Notes: a model not told the origin generated them from the sequence alone. Positions 43,445-53,257 are shown, counted from the stretch's first letter. The stretch: 64,000 nt of DNA from Mycobacterium sp. 852002-40037_SCH5390672 (GCF_001665875.1 NZ_LZTA01000129.1:1-64000), one strand, 5' to 3'. Made by a program: numbers and translations.

Positions 43445-44110
43445 TCACAGGTCTTCACTGGGTGGTAGCGCGGCGATGGCCACCGCCTCGGCGGCGCGGC
43501 CGGAGATCGCGGCGACATAGACCTGGTCGCCGGCCTGGATCACCGATTTGGGCTCCGGCAGCACGCCGGCGCCGAAACGGATCAGAAACGCGACCCGGGC
43601 TCCGGTGGCCTGCTCGAGGTCGGTGACCCGATGCCCGATCCAGTCCTCGTGCAAGACGACCTCGGACACGGCGACGGTGCCGGTCGGATCACGCCACTTG
43701 GCCGTCTCCGTCTCGCGCAGCAACGCGTTGAGCAGGCGGTCGGTGGTCCAGGGCACGGTCGCGATGGTGGGAATGCCCAGACGCTCGTACACCTCGGCGC
43801 GCTTGGCGTCGTAGATGCGGGCCACCACCCGCTTGACGCCGAATGTCTCCCGCGCCAGCCGCGCGGAGATGATGTTGGAGTTGTCGCCGGACGACACCGC
43901 GGCGAACGCGTCCGCTTCCTCGATACGGGCCCTCAGCAGTACATCTCGGTCGAATCCCTGCCCCAGCACCCGCTCGCCGGCGTATTCGGGGCTGAGCCGG
44001 TTGAAGGCGGTGCTGTCACGGTCGATGACCGCGACGTCGTGACCGATGCGGGAGAGCCCGTCGGCGACCGATGAACCGACCCGGCCGCAGCCCATCACCA
44101 CTACTCGCAA
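43445..44110 (-). CDS. ceoB: RCK/TrkA-type potassium-uptake regulator CeoB
   Basis: A 221-aa RCK protein with VVVMGCGRVGSSVADGLSRIGHDVAVIDRD as the nucleotide-binding loop and C-terminal RCK_C (EDWIGHRVTDLEQATGARVAFLIRF). Start is TTG 44110, supported by GAGAGGACC 8 bases upstream. It is divergent from the KimA-like permease, with about 115 bases between starts. Known in M. tuberculosis as part of the Trk-type system Rv2691-Rv2692. Confidence 0.9.
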   Translation of the reverse strand: MRVVVMGCGRVGSSVADGLSRIGHDVAVIDRDSTAFNRLSPEYAGERVLGQGFDRDVLLRARIEEADAFAAVSSGDNSNIISARLARETFGVKRVVARIYDAKRAEVYERLGIPTIATVPWTTDRLLNALLRETETAKWRDPTGTVAVSEVVLHEDWIGHRVTDLEQATGARVAFLIRFGAGVLPEPKSVIQAGDQVYVAAISGRAAEAVAIAALPPSEDL

Positions 44111-44226
44111 CTTGAGGTCCTCTCGGCCGTGTCAACCGGCAACCCACGTCGGCCAGCCGTTTCGGTCGGCGAACATTCTCCTACGAACGCTACCGCCAAA
44201 CCCGTCTGGGCTTACTCTTGGCTCTC

Positions 44227-46221
44227 GTGTCCAAACTTTCAACCGCCACCCGTCGGTTGCTTATCGGTCGGCCGTTTCGCAGCGACCGGTTGAGTCACAC
44301 GCTGCTACCCAAGCGGATCGCCTTGCCGGTGTTCGCCTCCGACGCGCTGTCCTCGGTTGCGTATGCACCCGAGGAGGTCTTCCTGATGCTCTCGGTGGCC
44401 GGGGTGACGGCGTACGCGCTGACGCCGTGGATCGGGCTCGCGGTGGCCGCGGTGATGCTGGTGGTGGTGGCCAGCTACCGCCAGAACGTCCATGCCTACC
44501 CGTCCGGCGGCGGCGACTACGAGGTGGTCACCACCAATCTCGGCGACACCGCCGGCCTGGTGGTAGCCAGTGCGCTGATGGTGGATTACGTTCTGACCGT
44601 TGCGGTTTCGACGGCGTCGGCGATGGCGAACATCGGCTCGGCGATCCCGGTCGTGGCCGAGCACAAGGTGTTCTTCTGTGTGGTGTCCATCCTGGTGGTG
44701 ATGGCGCTGAACTTGCGCGGGGTACGCGAGTCCGGGCTGGCCTTCGCCATCCCGACCTATGCGTTCATCGTCGGTGTCCTCGTCATGATCGGCTGGGGTC
44801 TGTTCCGCATCTTCGTGTTGGGCAATCCGCTGCGGGCCGAGTCGGCCGGTTTCCAGATGCACGCCGAGCACGGCCAGGTCGTCGGTTTCGCCTTGGCGTT
44901 CTTGGTGGCGCGGTCGTTTTCCTCGGGGTGTGCGGCGCTGACGGGTGTCGAGGCGATCAGCAACGGGGTGCCGGCCTTTCAGAAACCCAAGTCGCGCAAC
45001 GCGGCGACCACCCTGCTGATGCTGGGCGGCATCGCGGTGACCCTGCTGATGGGCATCATCGTGCTGGCCGAGAAGATCGGGGTTCAGCTCGTCGAGGATC
45101 CCGCGACGCAGCTGGGCGGGGCGCCGAAGGGCTACTACCAGAAGACCCTGGTCACCCAGCTGGCGCAAACGGTGTTCGGCAGCTTCCACATCGGGTTCCT
45201 GCTGATCGCCACGGTGACCGCGCTCATCCTGGTGCTGGCGGCCAACACCGCGTTCAACGGCTTCCCGGTGCTCGGCTCGATCCTGGCGCAGCACAGCTAC
45301 CTGCCGCGCCAATTGCACACCCGCGGAGACCGATTGGCGTTCTCCAACGGAATCCTGTTCCTATCCGGGGCGGCGCTGCTGGCGATCATCGCGTTCCGCG
45401 GTGAGGTCACCGCCTTGATTCAGCTGTACATCGTCGGGGTGTTCATTTCGTTCACGCTGAGTCAGATCGGCATGGTCCGGCACTGGACCCGGTTGCTGCG
45501 CACCGAAACCGATCCTCGGGTGCGGCGCAAGATGATGCGCTCGCGGGTGGTCAACACGGTCGGATTGCTGTCCACCGGCACGGTGCTGTTGGTGGTGCTG
45601 GTGACCAAGTTCGCAGCCGGGGCGTGGATTGCCCTGTTCGCGATGAGCGTGCTGTTCGGAATCATGAAAATGATTCACCGGCACTACAACACCGTGAACC
45701 GCGAATTGGAGGAGCAGGCCGCCGCCCAGGATGACGTGGTGCTGCCCAGCCGCAATCACGCCGTGGTGCTGGTGTCGAAACTGCACCTGCCGACCCTGCG
45801 TGCCCTGGCGTACGCCAGGGCGACCCGGCCCGATGTCCTCGAGGCGATAACGGTCAGCGTCGATGATGGGGAAACCCGCGAGCTGGTGCACAAGTGGGAA
45901 GAAAGCGATATCAGCGTCCCGCTCAAGGTCATCGCCTCGCCCTACCGCGAAGTCACCCGTCCCGTCTTGGAGTACGTCAAACGGGCCAGGGAAGAGTCGC
46001 CGCGAACTGTGGTGACGGTGTTCATCCCCGAGTACGTGGTGGGCCACTGGTGGGAGCAGGTGTTGCACAACCAGAGCGCTCTTCGGCTCAAGGGAAGGCT
46101 GCTGTTCATGCCGGGCGTCATGGTGACTTCGGTTCCGTGGCAATTGAGTTCGTCGGAACGGCGGAAAACCTTGCAGCCGCATGTGGCACCGGGTGACGCT
46201 CGTCGGGGAATCTTCGATTGA
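44227..46221 (+). CDS. KimA-like APC-superfamily permease, probable potassium transporter (Rv2690c-like)
   Basis: About 664 aa: twelve transmembrane helices up to about residue 480 and a cytosolic C-terminal alpha/beta domain (HAVVLVSKLHLPTLRALAYARA; EAITVSVDDGETRELVHKWEE; HWWEQVLHNQSALRLKGRLLF). Both halves align by eye with Bacillus subtilis KimA, e.g. ALSSVAYAPEEV, GGGDYEVVTTNLG, SSGCAALTGVEAISNG and WEQVLHNQSA. KimA imports potassium with protons. GTG 44227 is likely used, with TACTCT nine bases upstream, compatible with leaderless transcription. It is divergent from the RCK genes ceoB-ceoC. Confidence 0.85.
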   Translation: MSKLSTATRRLLIGRPFRSDRLSHTLLPKRIALPVFASDALSSVAYAPEEVFLMLSVAGVTAYALTPWIGLAVAAVMLVVVASYRQNVHAYPSGGGDYEVVTTNLGDTAGLVVASALMVDYVLTVAVSTASAMANIGSAIPVVAEHKVFFCVVSILVVMALNLRGVRESGLAFAIPTYAFIVGVLVMIGWGLFRIFVLGNPLRAESAGFQMHAEHGQVVGFALAFLVARSFSSGCAALTGVEAISNGVPAFQKPKSRNAATTLLMLGGIAVTLLMGIIVLAEKIGVQLVEDPATQLGGAPKGYYQKTLVTQLAQTVFGSFHIGFLLIATVTALILVLAANTAFNGFPVLGSILAQHSYLPRQLHTRGDRLAFSNGILFLSGAALLAIIAFRGEVTALIQLYIVGVFISFTLSQIGMVRHWTRLLRTETDPRVRRKMMRSRVVNTVGLLSTGTVLLVVLVTKFAAGAWIALFAMSVLFGIMKMIHRHYNTVNRELEEQAAAQDDVVLPSRNHAVVLVSKLHLPTLRALAYARATRPDVLEAITVSVDDGETRELVHKWEESDISVPLKVIASPYREVTRPVLEYVKRAREESPRTVVTVFIPEYVVGHWWEQVLHNQSALRLKGRLLFMPGVMVTSVPWQLSSSERRKTLQPHVAPGDARRGIFD

Positions 46222-47441
46222 CCCGCGAATCGACCCGCGCACCGCGCGCGGCGGCGCCCCCGGTGGGGGAGCTGACCTTGACTACCGGGGCCCCGGCCAA
46301 CGGCGGCAGCTGCGTCGCGCATCACGAAGGGCGCGTCGTGTTCGTCCGGTATGCGCTGCCCGGCGAGCGGGTGCGGGTGCGGGTCACCGCGGATCGCGGA
46401 TCCTATTGGCACGCAGAGGTTATCGAGGTCATCGACGCGGCGCCCGGCCGCGTCGCGTCGCTGTGCCCCATCGCCGGGGTGGACGGTGCCGGGTGTTGCG
46501 ACCTGGCGTTCGCCGTCCCGGAGGTGGCCCGCGCGCTCAAGGCCGAGGTCGTGGCCAATCAGCTCGAGCGCCTCGGCGGGCATCGCTGGAACGGTGAGGC
46601 CGAGCCGCTGGCGGATTCCGCGCCGACGGGGTGGCGCACTCGCGTTCGGCTCGACGTGGGCCCCGACCGTCGTCCCGGCCTTCACCGCTACCACAGCGAG
46701 GATTTGGTCACCGACTTGCGCTGTGCGCAGCTGCCGGCCGGCATGCTCGACGGGATTTCCGACATCGAGTGGCCCCCGGCGGCCCAGCTGCACGTGGCCC
46801 TCGACGACGACGGCGTGCGCCACGTGGTGCGCACGCTGCGGCAGGGCAGACACACCGCGACCAAGGTGATCCAGGGCCGCTACGAGGCGGTGCAGCGGGT
46901 TGCGGGGCGCAGCTGGCAGGTGCCCGTGACCGCCTTCTGGCAGGCGCACCGCGACGCCGCGGGCGTGTACAGCGGTCTGGTCGCCGACTGGGCGCAGCTC
47001 GGAACCGGCATGCGAGCGTGGGACTTGTACGGCGGCGCAGGGGTTTTCGCCGCGGTGCTCGGCGATGCCGTCGGGCCCTCCGGGCGGGTGTTGAGCGTCG
47101 ACACCTCGCGCGGGTCAACCCGGGCCGCGCGGGCCGCGCTGGCCGATCTGACCCAGGTGCAGATCGTCACCGACTCGGTGCGTCGCGTGTTGGCGACGCA
47201 ACGGGAGCGCGCCGATGTGGCCGTGCTGGATCCGCCACGTGCGGGGGCCGGACGCGAGGTCATCGATCTGCTCACCGCCGCCGAGGTCCCGCGGGTAGTG
47301 CACATCGGTTGTGAGGCAGCCTCTTTCGCACGCGACATCGGGATCTACCGCGCGCATGGTTACACCGTCGAGAACATCAACGTGTTCGACGCGTTCCCGC
47401 TGACCCATCACGCCGAATGCGTTGCGCTGCTGACCCGTTGA
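46218..47441 (+). CDS. TRAM-domain RNA (uracil-5-)-methyltransferase (Rv2689c-like)
   Basis: A 407-aa SAM-dependent methyltransferase. TRAM domain at the N-terminus (GGSCVAHHEGRVVFVRYALPGERVRVRV), then a TrmA/RlmD-like catalytic domain: YGGAGVFAAVLG as the SAM site, LDPPRAGAG as the base-flipping motif, and HIGCEAASFARD, where Cys is the nucleophile. The TTG start overlaps the permease stop by 4 bases (TTGA). The RNA target (rRNA or tRNA) is not determined. Confidence 0.88.
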   Translation: MTRESTRAPRAAAPPVGELTLTTGAPANGGSCVAHHEGRVVFVRYALPGERVRVRVTADRGSYWHAEVIEVIDAAPGRVASLCPIAGVDGAGCCDLAFAVPEVARALKAEVVANQLERLGGHRWNGEAEPLADSAPTGWRTRVRLDVGPDRRPGLHRYHSEDLVTDLRCAQLPAGMLDGISDIEWPPAAQLHVALDDDGVRHVVRTLRQGRHTATKVIQGRYEAVQRVAGRSWQVPVTAFWQAHRDAAGVYSGLVADWAQLGTGMRAWDLYGGAGVFAAVLGDAVGPSGRVLSVDTSRGSTRAARAALADLTQVQIVTDSVRRVLATQRERADVAVLDPPRAGAGREVIDLLTAAEVPRVVHIGCEAASFARDIGIYRAHGYTVENINVFDAFPLTHHAECVALLTR

Positions 47442-47451
47442 AAAACCGCGC

Positions 47452-48741
47452 CTAGGCGAACACGAAATATCGCAACCACAGGTAGAGCGCAGACAGCGCG
47501 GCCGAGATCGCGGTGACCACCATGCCTTTGCGGGTGAATTCCCAGAAGGAGATGGGACTGTCAGCGCGCCGGGCGATTCCGAGGATGACGACGTTGGCAC
47601 TTGCTCCGACGGCGGTGAGGTTGCCGCCGAAGTCGGTGCCCAACGCCAGGGCCCACCACAACACGCCCGGGTTGACGTGGTCGTTCAGGGCCGGAATCAA
47701 ATCGGCGACGATCGGTGCCATTGTCGCGGCATAGGGAACATTGTTGACGATCCCACTGACCAGTAGCGACGCCGCGAGAATCACCATCGTTGCGACCAAG
47801 GTGTTGCCGGCGGTGGCGGTGACCGCCACGTGCGCGAGCTGTTTGACGACACCCGTCTTCACCAGGGCACCGACCATGATGAACAGACCCGCAAAGAACA
47901 GCAGGGTGTCCCACTCGACACTGGACAGGTAATCGGAATGGTCCAGCTTGGACACCACGACCAGGATGCCGGCGCCCAACAGCGCCACCACCGAGGGATC
48001 CATATGCAGGGGCGAGTGGGCGACGAACGCCGCAAACACCGCCACCAGGACCGCGCCGCACGTGATCAGCAGCCGGGGATCGCGGATCGCCTCGCGCTCT
48101 TCCAACGACATGACGTCGGCGACGCGTTCGGGGTCGACGGTGAAGGCACCGGGAAACAGGCGGGGCAGCAACAGGATCAAGACGACCATCACGATGGCCA
48201 CGATGGGCGCCAGATGGATCAGGAAGTCGTTGAAGGACAGTCCGCCCTTGCTGGCGATGATGATGTTGGGTGGGTCGCCGACCAATGTCGCCGTGCCGCC
48301 GATGTTCGACGCGAAGGCCTCGGCCATCAAAAACGGCGCCGCGTTGATCGCCAGACGGTCACACACCAACAGCGTCACCGGCGCGATGAGCAGTACCGTC
48401 GTGACGTTGTCCAGCAGTGCCGACGCGACCGCGGTAACCGCCACCAACAGGATCATGACTCGCAGTGGGGAGCCACGGGCGCGTTTGGCCGACCAGATCG
48501 CGACGTACTCGAACACACCGGTCTGGCGCAGCACGCTGACGATGATCATCATGCCGAAGAGCAAAAAGATGACATCCCAGTCGATTCCGGTGTTTTGGGA
48601 GTAGAAGATGTCTTCGGATCTGATGATGGGCAACAAGACGACGATCGCGGCGCCCGTCAGCGCCACCAACGTCTTGTTGATGCGGTCGCTGGCTATCAGG
48701 ACATAGGCGACCAGAAACACGACAGTCGCGATGACGCTCAT
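47452..48741 (-). CDS. ArsB/NhaD-like anion permease (Rv2685/Rv2684-like)
   Basis: The 429-aa protein has about eleven transmembrane helices and the ArsB/NhaD family motifs ALLDNVTTVLLIAPVTLLVC, EAFASNIGGTATLVGDPPNI and the second half SGIVNNVPYAATMAPIV plus GTDFGGNLTAVGASAN. Such permeases export arsenite or exchange anions with Na+. M. tuberculosis has two tandem copies (arsA and arsB1); here there is one. The ABC-transporter genes Rv2688c-2686c that precede them in M. tuberculosis are absent. Substrate not proven. Confidence 0.85.
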   Translation of the reverse strand: MSVIATVVFLVAYVLIASDRINKTLVALTGAAIVVLLPIIRSEDIFYSQNTGIDWDVIFLLFGMMIIVSVLRQTGVFEYVAIWSAKRARGSPLRVMILLVAVTAVASALLDNVTTVLLIAPVTLLVCDRLAINAAPFLMAEAFASNIGGTATLVGDPPNIIIASKGGLSFNDFLIHLAPIVAIVMVVLILLLPRLFPGAFTVDPERVADVMSLEEREAIRDPRLLITCGAVLVAVFAAFVAHSPLHMDPSVVALLGAGILVVVSKLDHSDYLSSVEWDTLLFFAGLFIMVGALVKTGVVKQLAHVAVTATAGNTLVATMVILAASLLVSGIVNNVPYAATMAPIVADLIPALNDHVNPGVLWWALALGTDFGGNLTAVGASANVVILGIARRADSPISFWEFTRKGMVVTAISAALSALYLWLRYFVFA

Positions 48742-48787
48742 AGCTCGACCCGCGGCCGCAGACCTTTGATCGCAAAATTGTTTGAAA

Positions 48788-49285
48788 TCAAGGCCTCAGC
48801 GCCGCCCCGAGCACGCGCGACGCGGTGATCACTCCAATGAGCTTGCGGTCCTTGACCACCGCGACCAGCGGGCTGCGCAGTCGGGCCATCAGCGCCGCCA
48901 CTTCGATGATGGTGTCGTCGGCTTTGGCCGGCGGTATGTTCACCAGGTGGTCGGGCAGCACGTCGCGGACCTTTTTGCCGCTTAACTTCTCCGCGCAGCG
49001 GTCCGCCATCGATTCGTCGAGGACGCCGGCCAGTGAGGGATCGTCCTGTACGTAGCGGGGCACGATGAATCGGACCACCTGGGAAGCGGGGAGCACCGCG
49101 TAGGGACTCCCGGAGGGGTCGGTGACCAACAGGCCGGGCAACCGATGCTCAGCGAGCATCCGCGCCGCGGCCAGCGCCTCCGTATCAACGCTGACTACTG
49201 GAAAATCCTCGGCGATCTGCTCGGCACGCATGGTGTGACGATACGACCGCGCATCGAGCGTGGCGTGATCGACGTCAGGGCTCAT
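48788..49285 (-). CDS. CBS-domain protein (Rv2683-like)
   Basis: A 165-aa protein made of a pair of CBS domains (EQIAEDFPVVSVDTEALAAARMLAEHRLPGLLVTD; KVRDVLPDHLVNIPPAKADDTIIEVAALMARLRSPLVAVV, split across domains). CBS pairs bind adenosyl nucleotides. It is adjacent to the ArsB-like permease on the same strand with a 46-base gap, so it may regulate it. No other domain is present. Confidence 0.85.
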   Translation of the reverse strand: MSPDVDHATLDARSYRHTMRAEQIAEDFPVVSVDTEALAAARMLAEHRLPGLLVTDPSGSPYAVLPASQVVRFIVPRYVQDDPSLAGVLDESMADRCAEKLSGKKVRDVLPDHLVNIPPAKADDTIIEVAALMARLRSPLVAVVKDRKLIGVITASRVLGAALRP

Positions 49286-49443
49286 GGCAGCACTCCGGGG
49301 TAGGGGACAACTCGGAACTCGTTGCCGACCAGGCTTCCCGGCTCACCGCGACTGAGGTTACCAAAGGGGCGACCGCGGCGAGGGTGACGAATTCCCAACT
49401 TCGCCAACCGTGCCATCCGGCGACCGCTGCGTAGACTGACTGG

Positions 49444-51369
49444 ATGCTGGAACAGATCCGCGGGCCCGCAGATCTGCAGTACCTTTCCCAACATCAGCTT
49501 CGCGATCTGGCCGCCGAGATTCGCGAGTTCCTGATACACAAGGTCGCTGCCACTGGGGGACACCTGGGGCCCAATCTGGGTGTGGTCGAGTTGACGCTCG
49601 CTCTGCACCGGGTGTTCGACTCGCCCCACGATCCGATCATCTTCGACACCGGGCATCAGGCCTACGTCCACAAGATGCTGACGGGCCGTTCGCACGAGTT
49701 CGAGAGCCTGCGCAAGAAGGGCGGGCTGTCCGGGTACCCGTCGCGCGCCGAGAGCGAGCACGACTGGGTGGAGTCCAGCCATGCCAGCGCGTCGTTGTCC
49801 TACGCCGACGGGCTGGCCAAGGCCTTCGAGCTGAGCGGGCACCGCAACCGTCACGTGGTCGCGGTCATCGGCGACGGCGCGCTCACCGGCGGCATGTGCT
49901 GGGAGGCGCTGAACAACATCGCCGCCTCCGGTCGCCCGGTCATCATCGTGGTCAATGACAACGGCCGCAGCTATGCCCCGACGATCGGCGGCGTCGCCGA
50001 CCATCTCGCCACGCTGCGGCTGCAGCCGGCCTACGAGCAGGCCCTGGAGCGGGGCCGCGACGCGCTGCGCGCGCTGCCGCTGGTCGGCAAGATCGCCTAC
50101 CGCGTCATGCACAGCGTGAAGGCCGGCATCAAGGATTCGTTGTCACCCCAGCTGTTGTTCACCGATCTGGGGCTGAAGTACGTGGGTCCGGTCGACGGTC
50201 ACGACGAACGCGCGGTGGAGGCCGCGCTGCGGCACGCCCGCGGCTTCGGGCGGCCGGTGATCGTGCACGTGGTGACCCGCAAGGGGATGGGCTACGCCCC
50301 GGCCGAGGACGACGAAGCCGAGCAGATGCATTCCTGCGGCATCATCGACCCGGTCACCGGCCAGGCGACCAAGGTCGCCGGACCGGGCTGGACGGCGACG
50401 TTCTCCGACGCGCTCATCGCCTATGCCAGGAAGCGCCGCGACATCGTGGCCATCACCGCGGCCATGCCCGGCCCGACCGGGCTGACCCCGTTCGGGCAGC
50501 AGTTCCCGGACCGCCTGTTCGACGTCGGCATCGCCGAGCAACACGCGATGACGTCGGCGGCCGGGCTGGCCATGGGCGGCATGCACCCGGTGGTGGCCAT
50601 CTATTCGACGTTCCTCAACCGGGCATTCGACCAGATCATGATGGATGTGGCGCTGCACAAGTTGCCCGTCACCATGGTGCTGGACCGGGCGGGGATCACC
50701 GGTTCGGACGGCGCCAGCCACAACGGCATGTGGGACCTGTCGATGCTGGGCATCGTGCCCGGCATGCGGGTGGCCGCACCCCGGGATGCCACCCGGTTGC
50801 GCGAGGAACTCGGTGAGGCGCTCGACGTCGACGACGGTCCGACCGCGCTGCGCTTCCCCAAGGGCGACGTGGGTGAGGACATCCCGGCGATCGAGCGTCG
50901 CGGATCGGGCATCGCGGGTGTCGATGTGCTCGCGCTTCCGGCCGGCGGATGCAACCACGACGTGCTGCTGATCGGCGTCGGCGCGTTCGCGCCGATGGTG
51001 CTGGCGGTGGCCAAGCGGCTACAGGACCAGGGGATCGGCGTCACGGTCATCGACCCGCGCTGGGTGCTGCCGGTATCGCAGAACGTCCTGGAACTGGCGG
51101 AGCAGCACAAACTCGTCGTCACGTGCGAGGACAACGGTGTCAACGGCGGGGTGGGCTCGGCGGTGTCAGCCGCCCTGCGCCGCGCCGAGATCGACGTTCC
51201 GTGCCGCGACGTCGGACTGCCGCAGCGGTTTTACGAGCAGGCCTCCCGCGGTGAGTTGCTGTCGGATCTGGCGCTGACCGATCAGGACGTGGCCCGCCGC
51301 ATCACCGGTTGGGTCGCCGCGCTGGGCAGCGGTGTTGCCGAGGCGGAGATCCGCGAGCACCTCGACTAG
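49444..51369 (+). CDS. dxs: 1-deoxy-D-xylulose-5-phosphate synthase Dxs
   Basis: A 641-aa thiamine-diphosphate enzyme. GDGALTGGMCWEALNN is the ThDP-binding motif (about residues 144-160). FDTGHQAYVHKMLTGR, DRAGITGSDGASHNG and the transketolase C-terminal domain (PRWVLPVSQNVLELAE) are all intact. It condenses pyruvate and glyceraldehyde-3-phosphate in the first step of the MEP isoprenoid pathway. ATG 49444. Confidence 0.97.
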   Translation: MLEQIRGPADLQYLSQHQLRDLAAEIREFLIHKVAATGGHLGPNLGVVELTLALHRVFDSPHDPIIFDTGHQAYVHKMLTGRSHEFESLRKKGGLSGYPSRAESEHDWVESSHASASLSYADGLAKAFELSGHRNRHVVAVIGDGALTGGMCWEALNNIAASGRPVIIVVNDNGRSYAPTIGGVADHLATLRLQPAYEQALERGRDALRALPLVGKIAYRVMHSVKAGIKDSLSPQLLFTDLGLKYVGPVDGHDERAVEAALRHARGFGRPVIVHVVTRKGMGYAPAEDDEAEQMHSCGIIDPVTGQATKVAGPGWTATFSDALIAYARKRRDIVAITAAMPGPTGLTPFGQQFPDRLFDVGIAEQHAMTSAAGLAMGGMHPVVAIYSTFLNRAFDQIMMDVALHKLPVTMVLDRAGITGSDGASHNGMWDLSMLGIVPGMRVAAPRDATRLREELGEALDVDDGPTALRFPKGDVGEDIPAIERRGSGIAGVDVLALPAGGCNHDVLLIGVGAFAPMVLAVAKRLQDQGIGVTVIDPRWVLPVSQNVLELAEQHKLVVTCEDNGVNGGVGSAVSAALRRAEIDVPCRDVGLPQRFYEQASRGELLSDLALTDQDVARRITGWVAALGSGVAEAEIREHLD

Positions 51370-51381
51370 TCCCACTACTCC

Positions 51382-52674
51382 TCAGTCGGCTGCGGGCGGC
51401 GCCTGCAGCGCCCGGGCCAGAGCCGGGTCCACCAATTCTCGCTGCCACGGCCGGGCCTGCCCGGCGCGCAGGAAATTCTCGACGGCGTCGAACGGATCGG
51501 GCGCGGGCGCCCAGTCCCAGCACAACCGTCGCACCAGGTCCGGCGAGACCAGATTCTCGGTGGGGACGTGCACCCGTTCGGAGACCTCGGACAGCGCCGA
51601 GCGCGCGGCCTCCAACCGCGCGGCGGCCTCCGGTTTGCGCCTGCTCCAGCGCGCTGGCGGCGGCGGACCGTTCGGCGGTTCGCTGTCGGTGGGCGGGTTC
51701 TTGTTCTTCCGTGCCTCGTCCAGCGCCGCCAGCCACGTCGCAGCGCTGCGCCGCTGATTGCGCCCACCGAACACGGGCAACGCGACGAGTTCCTCGACGG
51801 TCGTCGGATTGGCCAGGGCGGCATCGATGATGGCCGAGTCGGGCAGGATGCGGCGCGGCGCGATGTCGCGGCGCTGCGCGATCCGGTCGCGCGTCAACCA
51901 CAACTCGCGGACCGCGGCCAGGCCACGCTGATCGCGCACCCGATGGATGCCCGACGTTCGCCGCCACCGGTCCCGGCGCGCGGCGGCGCCCGGATCTTTC
52001 GAACCCGTGTCGCGCAGGTAGTCGAATTCCTGTGTGGCCCAATCGCTTTTGCCCTGCCCGGCCAGGACGTCGGCGATCGCCGCGCGCAGCTCGATGAGCA
52101 GTTCCACATCCAGTGCGGCGTAGTTGAGCCATTCACCGGGCAAGGGCCGCTTGGACCAGTCGGCGGCGCCGTGCCCCTTGGCCAGCCCGAAACCCAGCAG
52201 CCGCTCGACCATGGTGGCCAGGTTCACCCGTTCGAACCCGGCCAGCCGTCCGGCGAGTTCGGTGTCATACAGCGCCGGCGGCCGCATGCCCACCTCCGCC
52301 AAACAGGGCAGGTCCTGATCGGCGGAGTGCAGGATCCATTCGTCGTTGCTCAGCACCTCGGCCACCGGCCGCAGGGCCTCGAGCGGGTCGGCGCCGTGGC
52401 TCACCGGATCGATGAGCACGGTGCCGGAACCGGCCCGCCGGATCTGAATGAGGTAGGCCCGGTTGGAGTAGCGGAAACCGGACGCCCGTTCGGCGTCCAC
52501 CGCGAAGGGCCCGTGGCCGCGGTCCAGTCGCGTGGCGGCCGCCTCGATGTCGTGGACGCTCACCGAGATCGGCGGGACGCCTTCGGTCGGTTGCGGCAGC
52601 GGGGTGGGCGCGGGGTCGGTGCCTGCGTCGCCGGGCACGCTGCTGCCCGGCCCGTCGGCCGACGGTTCGCCCAT
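51382..52674 (-). CDS. Ribonuclease D-like 3'-5' exonuclease with HRDC domain (Rv2681-like)
   Basis: A 430-aa protein with a DEDDy exonuclease domain: GPFAVDAERASGF (DxE), HSADQDLPCL (second Asp), NYAALDVELLIEL (Tyr and Asp). An HRDC domain follows (about residues 210-290, LAAVRELWLTRDRIAQRRDI). N-terminal 30 residues are Pro/Gly-rich and may be disordered. Likely role in RNA trimming. Neighbouring DUF3000 gene begins close to its start. Confidence 0.9.
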   Translation of the reverse strand: MGEPSADGPGSSVPGDAGTDPAPTPLPQPTEGVPPISVSVHDIEAAATRLDRGHGPFAVDAERASGFRYSNRAYLIQIRRAGSGTVLIDPVSHGADPLEALRPVAEVLSNDEWILHSADQDLPCLAEVGMRPPALYDTELAGRLAGFERVNLATMVERLLGFGLAKGHGAADWSKRPLPGEWLNYAALDVELLIELRAAIADVLAGQGKSDWATQEFDYLRDTGSKDPGAAARRDRWRRTSGIHRVRDQRGLAAVRELWLTRDRIAQRRDIAPRRILPDSAIIDAALANPTTVEELVALPVFGGRNQRRSAATWLAALDEARKNKNPPTDSEPPNGPPPPARWSRRKPEAAARLEAARSALSEVSERVHVPTENLVSPDLVRRLCWDWAPAPDPFDAVENFLRAGQARPWQRELVDPALARALQAPPAAD

Positions 52675-52675
52675 G

Positions 52676-53257
52676 CTAGGCGCGTGACCGTGAGCTCAGG
52701 TCGGTGACTCCTGCGGGGGGTAGGCCCGCGGCGTGCTCCAGTACCTCGCAGAACGCCTCGACGTGACCGCCGACCGCAGGCGAGGTCGCGGTCCACGACG
52801 CGCGCAGCTCGAGCTGGTGGGCGCGCGGCGGCCCGGAGATGTCTCCGTAGCGCACCGATGTGGTGGCGGTGACGGTGCCGCCCAGGGCGACTACTTGCTC
52901 CATACGTGACTCCAGTGCCTCGACTAGCCAGCTCCACGCTACTTCGGGCAGCAGCGGGTCAACGGCCTCACTGGGGTCAAGGTCGGCCTGGATGTAGGCG
53001 ACCATGCGGATGGTGCCGTCCCACGCGTCGGCCCCCTCGGGGTCATACAGCAGGATCAACCGTCCGAAGGCGTCGCCCTCGGACCGTTCTGGAATGATTT
53101 CGGCGTCGGGATGTTTGACCTCGGCGCCCAGGGCGTAGCTGTGTGGGGCCAAGCGTTGCGGCGGCCGGATGGGACCCAACTCGATCTCCGGCCGCACGAC
53201 GACGGCGTTCATCGCCGCTGCCGCCTCGCGGAATGGGGCCGGTTCGGATGAGGTCAC
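52676..53257 (-). CDS. DUF3000 protein (Rv2680-like)
   Basis: A 193-aa soluble protein with the DUF3000 core: LAPHSYALGAEVKHPDAEI, GRLILLYDPEGADAWDGTIRMVAYIQADLDP and VALGGTVTATTSVRYGDI. GTG 53257 preceded by AGGAGCGG is preferred to longer in-frame starts. One base after its stop the RNase D-like gene begins, so they form an operon. Function unknown. Confidence 0.82.
   Translation of the reverse strand: MTSSEPAPFREAAAAMNAVVVRPEIELGPIRPPQRLAPHSYALGAEVKHPDAEIIPERSEGDAFGRLILLYDPEGADAWDGTIRMVAYIQADLDPSEAVDPLLPEVAWSWLVEALESRMEQVVALGGTVTATTSVRYGDISGPPRAHQLELRASWTATSPAVGGHVEAFCEVLEHAAGLPPAGVTDLSSRSRA

Noticed and set aside
44111..44226. c-di-AMP riboswitch for the KimA-like permease, by analogy with B. 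subtilis
   Set aside because: The gap is only about 116 bases, has a TACTCT element next to the start, and no riboswitch core was visible.
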